DNA of 64,000 nt from Bog-793 sp050013835 (GCA_050013835.1 JBEKEM010000004.1:105636-169635), one strand, 5' to 3'; shown: positions 24,111 through 33,292, numbered from the stretch's first letter. Made by a program: numbers and translations. Notes: generated from the letters alone by a model not told the origin.

Positions 24111-26723
24111 GTGGACGCGACCGAGAAACCTGCCGACTGCCGCCTCTCCCGCAACGCCGTCCCGCGGCGCTACGACCTCGAGCTCACACCGGACTTCGCG
24201 GCGGGCCGCTTCGCGGGCACCGAACGCCTCGAGGTCGAGGTCGTCAACGAAGTGGCGGAGCTCGACTGCAACGCCGACGACCTGGAGATCACCGACGCGA
24301 CCATCGCACCCGGCTGGGCGTCGACCGGCATGGCCGGGGAGCCGGAGGCGCTCGCCGTCTCGCTCGACTCCGGCGCCAAGCGCGTCCTGTTCGCTCCCCG
24401 GGCGCCGCTGACACCGGGCCGCTACACCCTCGCCTGCCGGTTCACAGGCGCCTTCAGCGACCGGCTGTGCGGCTTCTACCTCAGTCGGTTCGTCGACGAC
24501 GAGGGCCGCGAGCACATGATCGCCACGACGCAATTCGAGGAGACCGACGCCCGCAGGGCATTCCCGTGCTTCGACGAGCCGGACCTGAAGGCCGTCTTCG
24601 GCGTGACGCTCGTCGCCCCGCCGGGGATGCTCGCCTTCTCGAACGGCCCCGAGGTCGCCGTCGAGGAGCTTGCCTCCGGCGCCCGCCGGGTCCGTTTCGC
24701 CGACACGATCCCGATGTCGACCTACCTCGTCGCCTTCGTCGTCGGCCCCCTCGAGGCGACCACCCCCGTCCAAGTCGACGGGATCGCCCTGCGGGTCGTG
24801 ACGGTCCCGGGCCGGGGCCACCTCACCTCGACCGCTATCGAGGTCGCCTCCCACGCCCTGCGCTACTACCGCGAGTACTTCGCGCTCCCGTACCCCGGGG
24901 AGAAGCTCGACCTCGTCGCGATCCCGGACTTCGCGAGCGGCGCGATGGAAAATCTCGGCTGCGTCACCTTCCGCGAGGCCGAGCTCCTCGCCGACCCCGC
25001 CGACACCTCCAAGCCCGAGCTGCGCCGGATCGCCGAGGTCATCGAGCACGAGCTGGCCCACATGTGGTTCGGGGACCTCGTCACGCTGCGCTGGTGGAAC
25101 GGCGTCTGGCTGAACGAGGCCTTCGCGACCTTCATGGCGCTGCGCTGCCAGGACGACTTCCACCCCGACTGGGAGTGCTTCGTCGCCTTCGCCCGTCTGC
25201 GGGAGTCTGCCCGCTTCACCGACGGACTCCCCTCGACCCGCGCCATCGAGTTCCCGGTCACCACCCCCGAGGAGGCCGCGGCGATGTTCGAGGTGCCGAT
25301 CACCTACATCAAGGGCCCAGCCGTCCTCTGGATGATCGAGCAGTACATCGGCCACGACCAGTTCCGGGCCGGCGTGCGCCGCTATCTCGAGACGAACGCA
25401 TTCGGCAACGCCGAGACGACAGACCTCTGGGACGCGCTCGAGGCGGAGAACCCCAACGTGCAGCTGCGCGCCGCGATGGACTCCTGGGTCTTCCAGGCCG
25501 GCTACCCGATCGTCTCGGCGACCGTCGCGGACGACGGCTCCGCCGTCGAGCTTCGCCAGGAGCCGTTCTCCTACCTCCCGGCCGAGCAGGGGTCTCGGGG
25601 GACGGCCGCGGCACACTGGCTCGTCCCGATCGTCGCCGCGCCCGCCGGCGACCGCGCCAAAGTCACCCGCCTACTCCTCGACGACATGCCGCTGCGGGTC
25701 GCGGCCGACCCGCCGCCGGTCCTCGTCAACGCCGGCGGCACCGGCTTCTACCGCGTCCGGTACGAAAAAGCGCTGCGCGACGCGCTGCTCGCGCACCTCG
25801 ACCTGCTCGACCCGATCGAGCGCCTCGGGCTCGTCGGCGACCTCTGGGCCGCCGTGCTCGTCGGCACAACCGGTCTCGACGAGTTCCTCGCGACCCTCGC
25901 CCATTTCGCCGACGAAGACGACCCCTACATCTGGGCGGTCCTCACCACGGCGCTGCAAACGATCGATCTCGTCGCGCTCGAGAACGACCGCGTGCCCCTC
26001 GCCCGCCGCACGCAATCGGCACTCGGCCCCGAGCTCGCCCGCCTCGGTTGGGAGGCGGCTCCCGGCGAGGGCGAGCAGGCGCCGGTCCTGCGGGCGATCC
26101 TCATCTCGGCGCTCGGCACGTTCGGCCGGGACGCGGACGTCGTCCGCCGGGCGCGGGAGCTCTTCGAGGCCGACCAGGCGGGCGGGGGGGAGCTCGACGC
26201 CGACATCGCCGGCGGTGTCCTCGCCACCGTCGCCTGGAACGCCCGGCGGACGGATTTCGACGCCATCGTGGCCCGCATGCGCGAATCCCGGTCGCCCCTC
26301 GACGAGCGCCGTTACCGCGCCGCCCTCGGCTCGCTCACCGACCCGGGGTACGCGTCCGAGGTCCACGAGCTGTGCCGCGGGGAGATCCGCAGCCAGGACG
26401 CGCCCTACCTGCTCGGCGTCATGCTCGGCCAGCGGGCGATCGGGCCGGCAACCTGGGGGTTCATCACCACCCACTTCGAGGAGCTCGTCGCGCAGTACCC
26501 CGGCAACTCCATCCACCGGATGATGGAGGGAATCGCCGATCTCGCCGCTCTCGACGACGAGGGCCGTCCCGTCTACGCCGGAGCCGTGCGCGCCTTCGTC
26601 GACGCCAAGTTCTCGGGTGGCTGGAAGCGGCCGGTCGAGCAGTCCGTCGAGCGCCTCGAGGTGAACCTCCGTCTCGCGGCCAGGGTCCGCACGTCGCTTG
26701 GCGCGCTCGTGGCGCGCGGCTGA
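24111..26723 (+). CDS. pepN: Aminopeptidase N (M1 family)
   Basis: Zinc metallo-aminopeptidase of 870 residues, cytoplasmic, removing N-terminal residues from peptides. GAMENLGC near residue 282 is the exopeptidase motif binding the free amino group. HELAHMWFGDLVTLRWWNG begins the HEXXH-x18-E zinc site near 314, completed by LNEAFATF. A catalytic Tyr is expected in TYIKGPAVLWM near 400. The C-terminal third is the helical ERAP1_C-like domain. Start GTG 24111 (MDATEKPADCRLSRNAVPRR). Seven bases downstream begins the TMEM165 gene. Confidence 0.95.
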   Translation: MDATEKPADCRLSRNAVPRRYDLELTPDFAAGRFAGTERLEVEVVNEVAELDCNADDLEITDATIAPGWASTGMAGEPEALAVSLDSGAKRVLFAPRAPLTPGRYTLACRFTGAFSDRLCGFYLSRFVDDEGREHMIATTQFEETDARRAFPCFDEPDLKAVFGVTLVAPPGMLAFSNGPEVAVEELASGARRVRFADTIPMSTYLVAFVVGPLEATTPVQVDGIALRVVTVPGRGHLTSTAIEVASHALRYYREYFALPYPGEKLDLVAIPDFASGAMENLGCVTFREAELLADPADTSKPELRRIAEVIEHELAHMWFGDLVTLRWWNGVWLNEAFATFMALRCQDDFHPDWECFVAFARLRESARFTDGLPSTRAIEFPVTTPEEAAAMFEVPITYIKGPAVLWMIEQYIGHDQFRAGVRRYLETNAFGNAETTDLWDALEAENPNVQLRAAMDSWVFQAGYPIVSATVADDGSAVELRQEPFSYLPAEQGSRGTAAAHWLVPIVAAPAGDRAKVTRLLLDDMPLRVAADPPPVLVNAGGTGFYRVRYEKALRDALLAHLDLLDPIERLGLVGDLWAAVLVGTTGLDEFLATLAHFADEDDPYIWAVLTTALQTIDLVALENDRVPLARRTQSALGPELARLGWEAAPGEGEQAPVLRAILISALGTFGRDADVVRRARELFEADQAGGGELDADIAGGVLATVAWNARRTDFDAIVARMRESRSPLDERRYRAALGSLTDPGYASEVHELCRGEIRSQDAPYLLGVMLGQRAIGPATWGFITTHFEELVAQYPGNSIHRMMEGIADLAALDDEGRPVYAGAVRAFVDAKFSGGWKRPVEQSVERLEVNLRLAARVRTSLGALVARG

Positions 26724-26730
26724 TGCCTCG

Positions 26731-27375
26731 GTGAACCTCGGACTCGCGGCGGCGACCTTCGCCGTCGTGATCCCGGCGGAGTTGCCGGACAAGACGTTCA
26801 TCTCCACCGTCGTACTCTCCTCGCGGCACCGGCCGCTCCCGGTGTGGGCAGGCGCGGCGACGGGCCTCATCGTCCAAGCGGGCGTCGCCGTCGTCGCCGG
26901 TCGCCTCCTCGGACTGGCGCCGCACCGCGTCGTCACCGGGATCGTCGCCGGTTTGTTCGTCGCCGGGGCGGCCTATCTCCTCCTCGCCAAACGCGCCGCC
27001 GTCGAGGACCGCGGAGAGGAGATCGCGGACAACGAGGAGCGCCTCCTCGCCAGGGAAGGCACCCAGGGGGAGCCACCGCTGCGGCAACACCGCCTGGGCA
27101 GCGTACGGATCGCCGTCGTCACCTTCGCCGTGATCGCCCTGGCGGAGTTCGGCGACCTCACCCAGGTGGTGATCGCCAACCTCTCGGCCAAGACGCGCGA
27201 CCCGCTCAGCGTGTTTTGGGGCGCGGCGCTCGCCTTCGTCGTCATCAGCGGCATCGGCATCGCCGCGGGGAGGACGATCACGCGCGTCGTCCCGCTCGAC
27301 CGCGTCCGTAAGCTTTCCGGCCTCTTGCTGCTCGGCCTCGGTGTCTGGAGCGCCGTCGCGGCGGGCACGGGATGA
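26731..27375 (+). CDS. TMEM165/GDT1 family (UPF0016) cation transporter
   Basis: A 214-residue membrane protein with about six transmembrane helices in two homologous halves. Each half carries a version of the E-x-G-D-(K/R)-(S/T) signature: PAELPDKTFIS at residue ~16 and LAEFGDLTQVV at ~135. In the first copy G is replaced by P, and in the second the basic residue by L. Characterised relatives move Mn2+ or Ca2+ across membranes. A hydrophilic loop of about 30 residues separates the halves. The start is GTG 26731; the upstream TTG would overlap pepN. Its stop overlaps the next start (ATGA). Confidence 0.88.
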   Translation: MNLGLAAATFAVVIPAELPDKTFISTVVLSSRHRPLPVWAGAATGLIVQAGVAVVAGRLLGLAPHRVVTGIVAGLFVAGAAYLLLAKRAAVEDRGEEIADNEERLLAREGTQGEPPLRQHRLGSVRIAVVTFAVIALAEFGDLTQVVIANLSAKTRDPLSVFWGAALAFVVISGIGIAAGRTITRVVPLDRVRKLSGLLLLGLGVWSAVAAGTG

Positions 27376-28112
27376 CCGCCGCCGGGCGGATCCCGCGTCG
27401 GCGTGGGCCGGAGGCGAACGCGCCGCGGGCGGTGGCGTTGTTGCACCGCGCGCGGGCGACGGCCGGGTTCCTCGCCGACGACGAGGCGGCGGCACTCCAC
27501 GCCGTCGCCGTCCGGGCCCTCGGGACCCGGCCGGGCCCCCTCGTCGAGATCGGCGCCTACCTCGGGCGTTCGACGCTCTACCTGGCGGCGGCGGTCGCCG
27601 CCGTCGACGAGACGCGTCCCGTCGTCTTCAGTGTCGACCACCACCGGGGGTCCGAGGAGATGCAGCCCGGCTGGCCCGACCACGACCCCTCGCTCGTCGA
27701 CCCCGCGACCGGCCGGATGGACTCGCTGGGGCGCTTCCGGCAGGCGCTCGAGCGGGCCGGTGCCGAAGACCTCGTCGTGGCGGTCGTCGGCGACTCGGCA
27801 CGCGTCGCCGCCAACTGGTCGACACCGCTCTTCTTCGTCTTCATCGACGGCGGGCACGGATCGGTCCCCTGCTGGGCCGACTACCGGGGCTGGGGGCGGC
27901 ACATCGCGCCCGGGGGCTTCCTCGTCCTCCACGACGTCTTCGAGGATCCCCGCGAGGGAGGGCGCCCTCCCCACGAGTGCTACCTCGACGCCCTCGAGTC
28001 AGGCCGCTTCCTCGAGGACGCGTCCGCTCGCCGGGGCAGCCTGCGCGTGCTCGTCCGAACGACACTGCCGTGGAGCGGCGGGTCGACGTGGTCCCTCACT
28101 CGAGGCGGCTGA
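27372..28112 (+). CDS. Class I SAM-dependent methyltransferase-like protein
   Basis: 246 residues with a Rossmann-type methyltransferase core: GPLVEIGAYLGRSTLYLAAA (motif I) near residue 55, FSVDHHRGSEE (motif II region) near 87, and FFVFIDGGHGS with PGGFLVLHDVF near 155-190. The DGGH/HDV pattern is typical of the Methyltransf_24/CmcI-like group, which often methylates or otherwise modifies small molecules or sugars. It is translationally coupled to the TMEM165 gene, but its 3' end overlaps by 17 bases the convergent toroid-protein gene of the glycosyltransferase island, suggesting a common theme. Substrate unknown. Confidence 0.8.
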   Translation: MTAAGRIPRRRGPEANAPRAVALLHRARATAGFLADDEAAALHAVAVRALGTRPGPLVEIGAYLGRSTLYLAAAVAAVDETRPVVFSVDHHRGSEEMQPGWPDHDPSLVDPATGRMDSLGRFRQALERAGAEDLVVAVVGDSARVAANWSTPLFFVFIDGGHGSVPCWADYRGWGRHIAPGGFLVLHDVFEDPREGGRPPHECYLDALESGRFLEDASARRGSLRVLVRTTLPWSGGSTWSLTRGG

Positions 28113-29109
28113 AGACGGCCGAGCCGACACCCCCGGTGAGCACGTCGGCGGCGAGCACGACCGCCGCCGCCGAGTACGTCGTGCGCTCGCCGACAGGGAA
28201 CTCGCTGCGCTCCGGGTAGACGAGCCCCGTCCGGTACGAGCCGTCGGGACAACGCAGGTCGCCCGTCGTGGCAAGTAGCGCCCAAGCCTCGTCGGTCCAG
28301 CCAGCCCGGAAGAGCGCGACGGCGCACTCCGCGGTCTCGGCCGTCGTCACCCAGCGCCGGTCGGCGCGGCACAGCACCCCGCGGTCGGGGGCGACGAACT
28401 CGTCGAGCCGGGCGGCCAGGCGCGCCCTTGCCGGCCCCTGGCCGAGCACGCCGGCGAGGGCGGGGTAGTACCAGTCCATCGCGAACTGCGACTTGTCGGC
28501 GAAGGTCGACTCCCGGGTGGCGACGAGAAGGCCGAGACGGGCCGCCGCCGCCGCCCAGTCCGGGCGTTGCAGCCCGAGCGCCGCCGCCAGCCGCACCCCC
28601 GACACGAGACTCTGGTGGACAGAGGAACTCGCCGCGAGGAGCGAGAACGCGGCCGGGCGGCCCCCCGGATCCAGCGACCACGGGACCCGGCCGTCCGGCC
28701 CCCGGGCCGCGAGGACGTAGTCGAGGGCGCTCTCGACCACCGCGAACATCCGGGCGGCGAAACCGGGATCGCCGCCCGCCCAGAGATGGCAGAGGACGCC
28801 CGTCGCCACGTAGGCGACTCCGTTCGTGTCGACGCGCGCGTCCTCGACGCCACCGTCCGCCGAGTAGTAGGCGTGCCAGCTCCCGTCGGCGCGCTGGGTG
28901 CGTGCCAGCCACCCGAGGGCCGCCGCCGCGGCGGCGAGCTCGCCCGCCGCGGCGAGCGCCATCGCCGCCTCGACGTGGTTCCACGGATCGGCGTGGCCGC
29001 CCGGGTACCACGGGATCATCCCGTCGTCGCGTTGGGCCCCGAGGATGGTGGCGACGGTCGTGCCGGTGTCGACGAGGTCCGCGGCCGTCTCGGCGGGGGC
29101 CGCCGCCAT
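28096..29109 (-). CDS. Alpha/alpha-toroid (prenyltransferase/squalene-cyclase-like) protein
   Basis: A soluble 337-residue protein built of helical repeats, with QRDDGMIPWYPGG, RTQRADGSWHAYYS, LAARGPDGRVPWSLD and RTGLVYPERSEF resembling the QW-like turns of terpenoid-cyclase/prenyltransferase toroids. No DxDD or metal-binding cyclase motif is seen, so catalytic terpene cyclisation is not supported. The ATG at 29109 shares one base with the upstream methyltransferase stop (TGATG); the 80 codons upstream are low-complexity read-through. It follows a GT4 glycosyltransferase and a methyltransferase in one operon, so a role in modifying a glycolipid or polysaccharide is inferred. Many relatives are simply annotated 'prenyltransferase'. 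Confidence 0.75.
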   Translation of the reverse strand: MAAAPAETAADLVDTGTTVATILGAQRDDGMIPWYPGGHADPWNHVEAAMALAAAGELAAAAAALGWLARTQRADGSWHAYYSADGGVEDARVDTNGVAYVATGVLCHLWAGGDPGFAARMFAVVESALDYVLAARGPDGRVPWSLDPGGRPAAFSLLAASSSVHQSLVSGVRLAAALGLQRPDWAAAAARLGLLVATRESTFADKSQFAMDWYYPALAGVLGQGPARARLAARLDEFVAPDRGVLCRADRRWVTTAETAECAVALFRAGWTDEAWALLATTGDLRCPDGSYRTGLVYPERSEFPVGERTTYSAAAVVLAADVLTGGVGSAVFSRLE

Positions 29110-29822
29110 CAGACGGCCTTCTCGGCGTAGACGACGAGGCTCTTGCCGATGAGGGGGTTGAGCACCCGCTCGGCGGCACGCAGGACGAGCGGGCGGCGCT
29201 CGATGTCCCAGACGAGCAGACGGTGGTAGGCGGCGACGAGCGGGTGGTCCTCGCGCTCGATGCCGACGGCGCAGCGCAGCAGCCAGTAGGGCGAATGCAG
29301 GGCGTGGGCGTGGTGCGAGCCGACCACGACCAGCCCGGCGGCGGCGCACCGCGCGACGAGTTCGCGCTTGCGGTAGATGCGGACGTGGCCGCCTTCGACC
29401 TCGTGGTATGCGGCCGACACCGCCCAGTTCAGGCGTTCGGGGCCGGTGGCGGGGGCGCTCAGCGCCGCCAGCCCGCCGGGCCGGAGCACGCGCGCGAGCT
29501 CGGCGAGCGCCGCCCCGTCATCGACGACGTGCTCGAGCACCTCCGAGGCGATCACCCGGTCGAAGCTCGAGTTGGCGAAGGGGAGCTGCGTCACGTCGGC
29601 GGCGACGCCGTCGTGGCGCGTGCCGGGCGGCAACTCGCCAGCTGCCCGCATCGCCCGGACCATCGCCGCGACGCCGTCGATCTCGGACCGCTTGGCGTCG
29701 AGGGAGACGACGTGGGCTCCAGCCTTCAGACAGGCGAAGGTGTGGCGCCCACCCCCGCACCCCACGTCGAGGACCGTCGTCCCCGGGACGATCGCGGCGC
29801 GCGCGAGGTCGACGGTCAGCAC
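29109..29822 (-). CDS. Class I SAM-dependent methyltransferase
   Basis: A 237-residue methyltransferase. Motif I is TVLDVGCGGGRHTFACL near residue 20, the acidic ribose-binding residue follows in VVSLDAKRSEI near 45, motif post-II is VAADVTQLPFANSSFD near 80, and EVLEHVVDDGAALAELARVL then LRPGGLAAL complete the Methyltransf_11/UbiE-like core. The start GTG 29822 overlaps the glycosyltransferase stop by 7 bases, and the toroid gene starts at its stop codon. It probably methylates a sugar, polyol or lipid-linked intermediate made by its operon partners; no direct substrate evidence. Confidence 0.85.
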   Translation of the reverse strand: MLTVDLARAAIVPGTTVLDVGCGGGRHTFACLKAGAHVVSLDAKRSEIDGVAAMVRAMRAAGELPPGTRHDGVAADVTQLPFANSSFDRVIASEVLEHVVDDGAALAELARVLRPGGLAALSAPATGPERLNWAVSAAYHEVEGGHVRIYRKRELVARCAAAGLVVVGSHHAHALHSPYWLLRCAVGIEREDHPLVAAYHRLLVWDIERRPLVLRAAERVLNPLIGKSLVVYAEKAV

Positions 29823-31174
29823 GGGCGCCCCGCCAGGGCCGCCCGGTACTCCTCGGCCGTCGCCGCCGCGACCCGGTCCCAGCTGAAGCGGGTGAGCACC
29901 CGGCGGCGGCCGGCGGCACCGAGACGGCGGGCGAGGGCGGGCTCGGCGAGGATCCGGGCGACGGCCGCGGCCAGCGCGCCTGGGTCCCCCGGCGGCACGG
30001 CGAGGGCGGCGGCGCCATCGCTCCCGACGACTTCGGGCAGGGCGCCGCCTGTCGTCGCCACGAGCGGGACGCCGCACGCCATCGCCTCGATCGCCGGAAG
30101 CGAGAATCCTTCGTAGAGCGAGGGAACGACGGCGACCGAAGCCTCCGCATAGCGCTCGGCGAGACGGCAGTCGGACTCGCCGCCCACGAAGCGCACCGCA
30201 CCTTCCAGTCCAAAGCGCGCGATGGCCACCATCACCGGGCTCGCGCCACGGGGTTGCCCGACGACGACGAGGTGGGCGTCGTCGCGCTCGGTGCGCAGCT
30301 TCGCCAGCGCCTCCAGCAGGAAGACCAGCCCCTTCAACGGCACGTCAGCGCTCGACGTCGTCATGATCCGCCCCGGGACCCGGGCGAGCCCGGGGTGAGG
30401 TCGCCAGCTGTCGGTGTCGACGCCGAGCGGGATGACGGCGATCCGGTCCGGGGCGACGCCCATCTCGGCGACGATGTCGCGTCGCGACGTCTCCGACACG
30501 GTGACCACGCGAGCAAGGCCGCGGGCCACGCGGTTCTGCATCGCGGCGAACCCGTACCAGCGTCGCAGCGATAGCGCGCGCGCCGTCCCCCGCGCCTCGG
30601 CGAGGTCGAGCCTCCGGTCGATCGTCACCGGGTGGTGGATGGAGGCAACGACCGGCCAACCGTCGGCCTGCATGCGGGCGAGCCCCGTGCCGAGCCCCTG
30701 GTTGTCGTGGACGACGTCGAACTCAGCCCGGCGGGGAGCGAGGGCCGTGCGCGCCCGCCACGAGAAGGTGCGCGGCTCCGCGAACCCCCCGGTCCACATC
30801 GTCGCCAGCTCCACGGCGTCGGTCGGCGAAGCGATCTCGCGCCATCGCGGCCGGCGGAAGGGGTCGGGCTCGCGATAAAGGTCGAGGCTCGGCAGCGGCG
30901 TGAAGTCAACGCCCGGGTCGAGCTCCGGGTACGGCTGGCCGGCGAAGACCGTCACGCGGTGACCCGCCGCGACGAGGGCCCGGGAGAGATGGCGCGTGTA
31001 CACCCCCTGCCCGCCGCAGCGCGGGTTGCCTCGGTAAGCGAGGAGGGCGATGCGCAGAGAGCCCCCGATCCGCGCCGGTGCGTCCGGCACCGGCGCGTGG
31101 ATGGGCCTCACCGGACAAGCCTCGCCCGCAGGCGTCGTCCGGGCAACCGGCACGCCGTCAGTGCTGGCCGACAC
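29816..31174 (-). CDS. Glycosyltransferase family 4 protein
   Basis: GT-B fold glycosyltransferase of 452 residues. N-terminal domain: LRIALLAYRGNPRCGGQGVY with the Gly-rich acceptor-side loop, then FDVVHDNQGLGTGL and ASIHHPVTIDRRL. C-terminal domain: VIPLGVDTDSWRP near 260, KGLVFLLEALAKL near 287, and the donor-binding E-x7-E motif PSLYEGFSLPAIEAMACGVP near 360. It should be cytoplasmic or membrane-associated and use an activated sugar. It starts at GTG 31174, overlapping the NRAMP-like gene by 17 bases, and leads the methyltransferase and toroid genes in one operon. The first 35 residues are poorly conserved, so the true start may be further in. Confidence 0.9.
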   Translation of the reverse strand: MSASTDGVPVARTTPAGEACPVRPIHAPVPDAPARIGGSLRIALLAYRGNPRCGGQGVYTRHLSRALVAAGHRVTVFAGQPYPELDPGVDFTPLPSLDLYREPDPFRRPRWREIASPTDAVELATMWTGGFAEPRTFSWRARTALAPRRAEFDVVHDNQGLGTGLARMQADGWPVVASIHHPVTIDRRLDLAEARGTARALSLRRWYGFAAMQNRVARGLARVVTVSETSRRDIVAEMGVAPDRIAVIPLGVDTDSWRPHPGLARVPGRIMTTSSADVPLKGLVFLLEALAKLRTERDDAHLVVVGQPRGASPVMVAIARFGLEGAVRFVGGESDCRLAERYAEASVAVVPSLYEGFSLPAIEAMACGVPLVATTGGALPEVVGSDGAAALAVPPGDPGALAAAVARILAEPALARRLGAAGRRRVLTRFSWDRVAAATAEEYRAALAGRPC

Positions 31175-32801
31175 CGAGCTCGACGGCCTTCACCGCCAGG
31201 AGCCCAACGGCGACGGCCAGGTAGGCCCACATTGCCACCATCGTCAGCCGTCGTCCCCGAGAAAGCACCGGCCGCGCGAGAAGGGTGAGCGGAGGCATCC
31301 GCCAGTTCTCGCGCTGGGTGCGCGTCGGGCGGGGTTCGTCTGGGGCCGGCTTCCGGGCCCGGACGCGCCAGCCGAGAACGGCTGCGGCCGCCCCGCCCCC
31401 GGCGAGCACAGCACCGAGGAGCGAGACGACGAGCTTCACGTCGATGTGGGGGAAGACCGTCGTCGCCATCAAGATGAGCGAGAGCGCGACGAGGACCGAG
31501 ACGATCAGCCCGGCGACGACGTTCTGCCAGAAGCGGTTGAGCCAGGGCCCGAGGACCTCGCGGTCGTTGCAGAGCAGTACGAGGAAGACCGTCGCGCTCG
31601 GCAGCAACACGCCAGCCAGGGCCTGGACCGCCACGGTGATGAGACCGAGCGGAGCGCGCGGGATGAGCACGACTCCCGCGGCGAGAATCACGAGCGCGGA
31701 GAACGTCCCGTAGAAGGCCTTGGCGTCGCCTGCGCGGCGGTGGAGCGAGTGCTTCATCGAGAACATGTCGCCGAAGGCGTACGACGTCGCCAGCGTCACG
31801 GCTGCCGCCCCGATGATCGAGGCATTGAGCAGGACGATCGAGAAGAGCGTCCCGGCGCCGTTGCCAAGGAAGTGCTCGAGGCCGTGGGCGACCCCGGCGG
31901 CGTTCGAGAAACGGCCGGCGAGAGGCGTATTGCGGAATGCGGAGGCGGCGGTGACGACGATCAGCGTGGCGGCCAACACGGTGACGAGCGAGCCGAGCAG
32001 GGTGTCAACGCGCTCATAGTTGATCCAACGCGGGGTGATCCGCTTGTCGACGATGTTCGACTGCTGGAAGAACAGCTGCCAGGGGGCGACCGTCGTCCCG
32101 ACAATGGCGATGATGAGCATGATCGCCGTCGAGCTCACGCCGCCCTGGACGCCGGGGACGACCAGCCCGTGGACGACCGGGCCGATGCGGGGGTGGGAGA
32201 AGACGGCGAGCGGGACGACAAGGAAGTTCGCCACGACGAAGACGAGCATGAAGCGTTCCCAGCGCCGGAAGCTCCCGGAGACCGTCATCGCGACGAGGCC
32301 GACGGCGGCGACAGGCACCGAGATGTACGGGCTCACACCGAAGTAGCCGAGCGCCAGGCTGACGCCGATGAACTCGGTCACGATCGTGAGAAAGTTGAGG
32401 ACGAACAGGTCCCCCACCGAGAAGGCGCCCCAGAACCGGCCGAAACGCTCGAGGATGAGCCGGGCGTGGCCGACGCCCGTCACCGCGCCGAGCCGGACGA
32501 CCATCTCCTGGTTGACGACGAGCACTGGGATGAGCAGCGGCAGGGTCCAAAGCAGCGTGAGACCGAAGTTCTGCCCCGCCTGGGCGTAGGTCGCCACACC
32601 ACCGGCGTCGTTGTCCCCGACCATGACGATGAGGCCCGGTCCGACGATCGCCGCCAGGGTGAGCAGGCGCGCGAGGAACGACCGGCGCGCGCCGGTGTCG
32701 CCGACACTGATCGTGCCGAGGGCGCCCCGGATGTCTCCGATGTGCGCCTCGTCGAGGACGGCGGGCCTGCCGTCTTCGAAGGCATGGTCGCGACTGGCCA
32801 T
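31158..32801 (-). CDS. NRAMP-related divalent cation transporter
   Basis: A polytopic membrane protein of 547 residues with about 11 transmembrane helices and the NRAMP (LeuT-fold) pattern. TM1 reads GPGLIVMVGDNDAGG where canonical NRAMPs have DPGN. TM6 reads TTVAPWQLFFQQS where they have a conserved MPH. Those residues coordinate Mn/Fe in canonical members, so selectivity is likely different (for example Mg2+); that is inference. The start ATG 32801 follows GGGAGG 10 bases upstream and is preferred over the in-frame start at 32858. It overlaps the glycosyltransferase gene and is preceded by a ~490-base leader. Confidence 0.88.
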   Translation of the reverse strand: MASRDHAFEDGRPAVLDEAHIGDIRGALGTISVGDTGARRSFLARLLTLAAIVGPGLIVMVGDNDAGGVATYAQAGQNFGLTLLWTLPLLIPVLVVNQEMVVRLGAVTGVGHARLILERFGRFWGAFSVGDLFVLNFLTIVTEFIGVSLALGYFGVSPYISVPVAAVGLVAMTVSGSFRRWERFMLVFVVANFLVVPLAVFSHPRIGPVVHGLVVPGVQGGVSSTAIMLIIAIVGTTVAPWQLFFQQSNIVDKRITPRWINYERVDTLLGSLVTVLAATLIVVTAASAFRNTPLAGRFSNAAGVAHGLEHFLGNGAGTLFSIVLLNASIIGAAAVTLATSYAFGDMFSMKHSLHRRAGDAKAFYGTFSALVILAAGVVLIPRAPLGLITVAVQALAGVLLPSATVFLVLLCNDREVLGPWLNRFWQNVVAGLIVSVLVALSLILMATTVFPHIDVKLVVSLLGAVLAGGGAAAAVLGWRVRARKPAPDEPRPTRTQRENWRMPPLTLLARPVLSRGRRLTMVAMWAYLAVAVGLLAVKAVELGVGQH

Positions 32802-33292
32802 GCTCGGTTGACCTCCCGCAGATTCGGGCTTCGCGGACGTTGCTGTTCGGTCGCGCACGCCCGCGGGAGGCCGGTCCGGATCAGCGGACCCTCAAGTCAC
32901 CTCGCCACGGACGTGCGCCGTCGTCGTTCGGACGAACGTTGATCGGCGCTCAGGGGTTCTCCCTTGTCGTGCCCAAGCTCCAGTCGGCGTGGGTGGAGTC
33001 CGATGGGCACGGACCGCCGCGGCGAACGCCTCGGCGCACCCCTCTCGTCAGAGCTTTGGCGCCCGCCGCCGTAGGCCGTTGGGCCAGCCACTTCGGACGA
33101 TCCCTTGTGCCGGGAAAGTCTGTCCTGACCCGGAGTGTCTTTGGACAGGTGGGGTCAGTGGCCTCTGTGCGACGAGCCGCCTCACCGAACGAGGTGCGAC
33201 TGCTTGCACGGGGATGTTACCCGCGGTGCGCGGGGCGCTCCAGGGGGTCTCGCGGCGCCTCCGCCGCGTCGCCGCCCGGCCGGCGGGAGGGC
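32802..33292 (-). other. Long, possibly structured leader of the NRAMP-like gene
   Basis: 491 bases without a credible gene, lying between the NRAMP-like gene (leftward) and the end of the TAP-like peptidase gene. A hairpin with 7-bp outer stem GTGCCCA (32969-32975) / TGGGCAC (33004-33010) and a 5-bp inner stem CTCCA/TGGAG is visible. The combination of a metal transporter gene with a long leader suggests a metal-sensing RNA or a regulator-binding region, but I could not match the M-box or yybP-ykoY consensus. Confidence 0.4.

Noticed and set aside
28096..29109. Terpene cyclase or prenyl synthase function for the toroid protein
   Set aside because: No DxDD, aspartate-rich or zinc-binding prenyltransferase motif is present; only the helical-repeat resemblance supports the name.
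31050..32942. 630-codon plus-strand open frame
   Set aside because: Antisense to the NRAMP-like gene; the product is all Asp/Glu/Arg/His with no domain, as expected from a GC-rich shadow.
32802..33292. M-box or yybP-ykoY riboswitch call
   Set aside because: I could not align the conserved core sequences of either family; only generic hairpins are visible, so it is listed as an unassigned leader.
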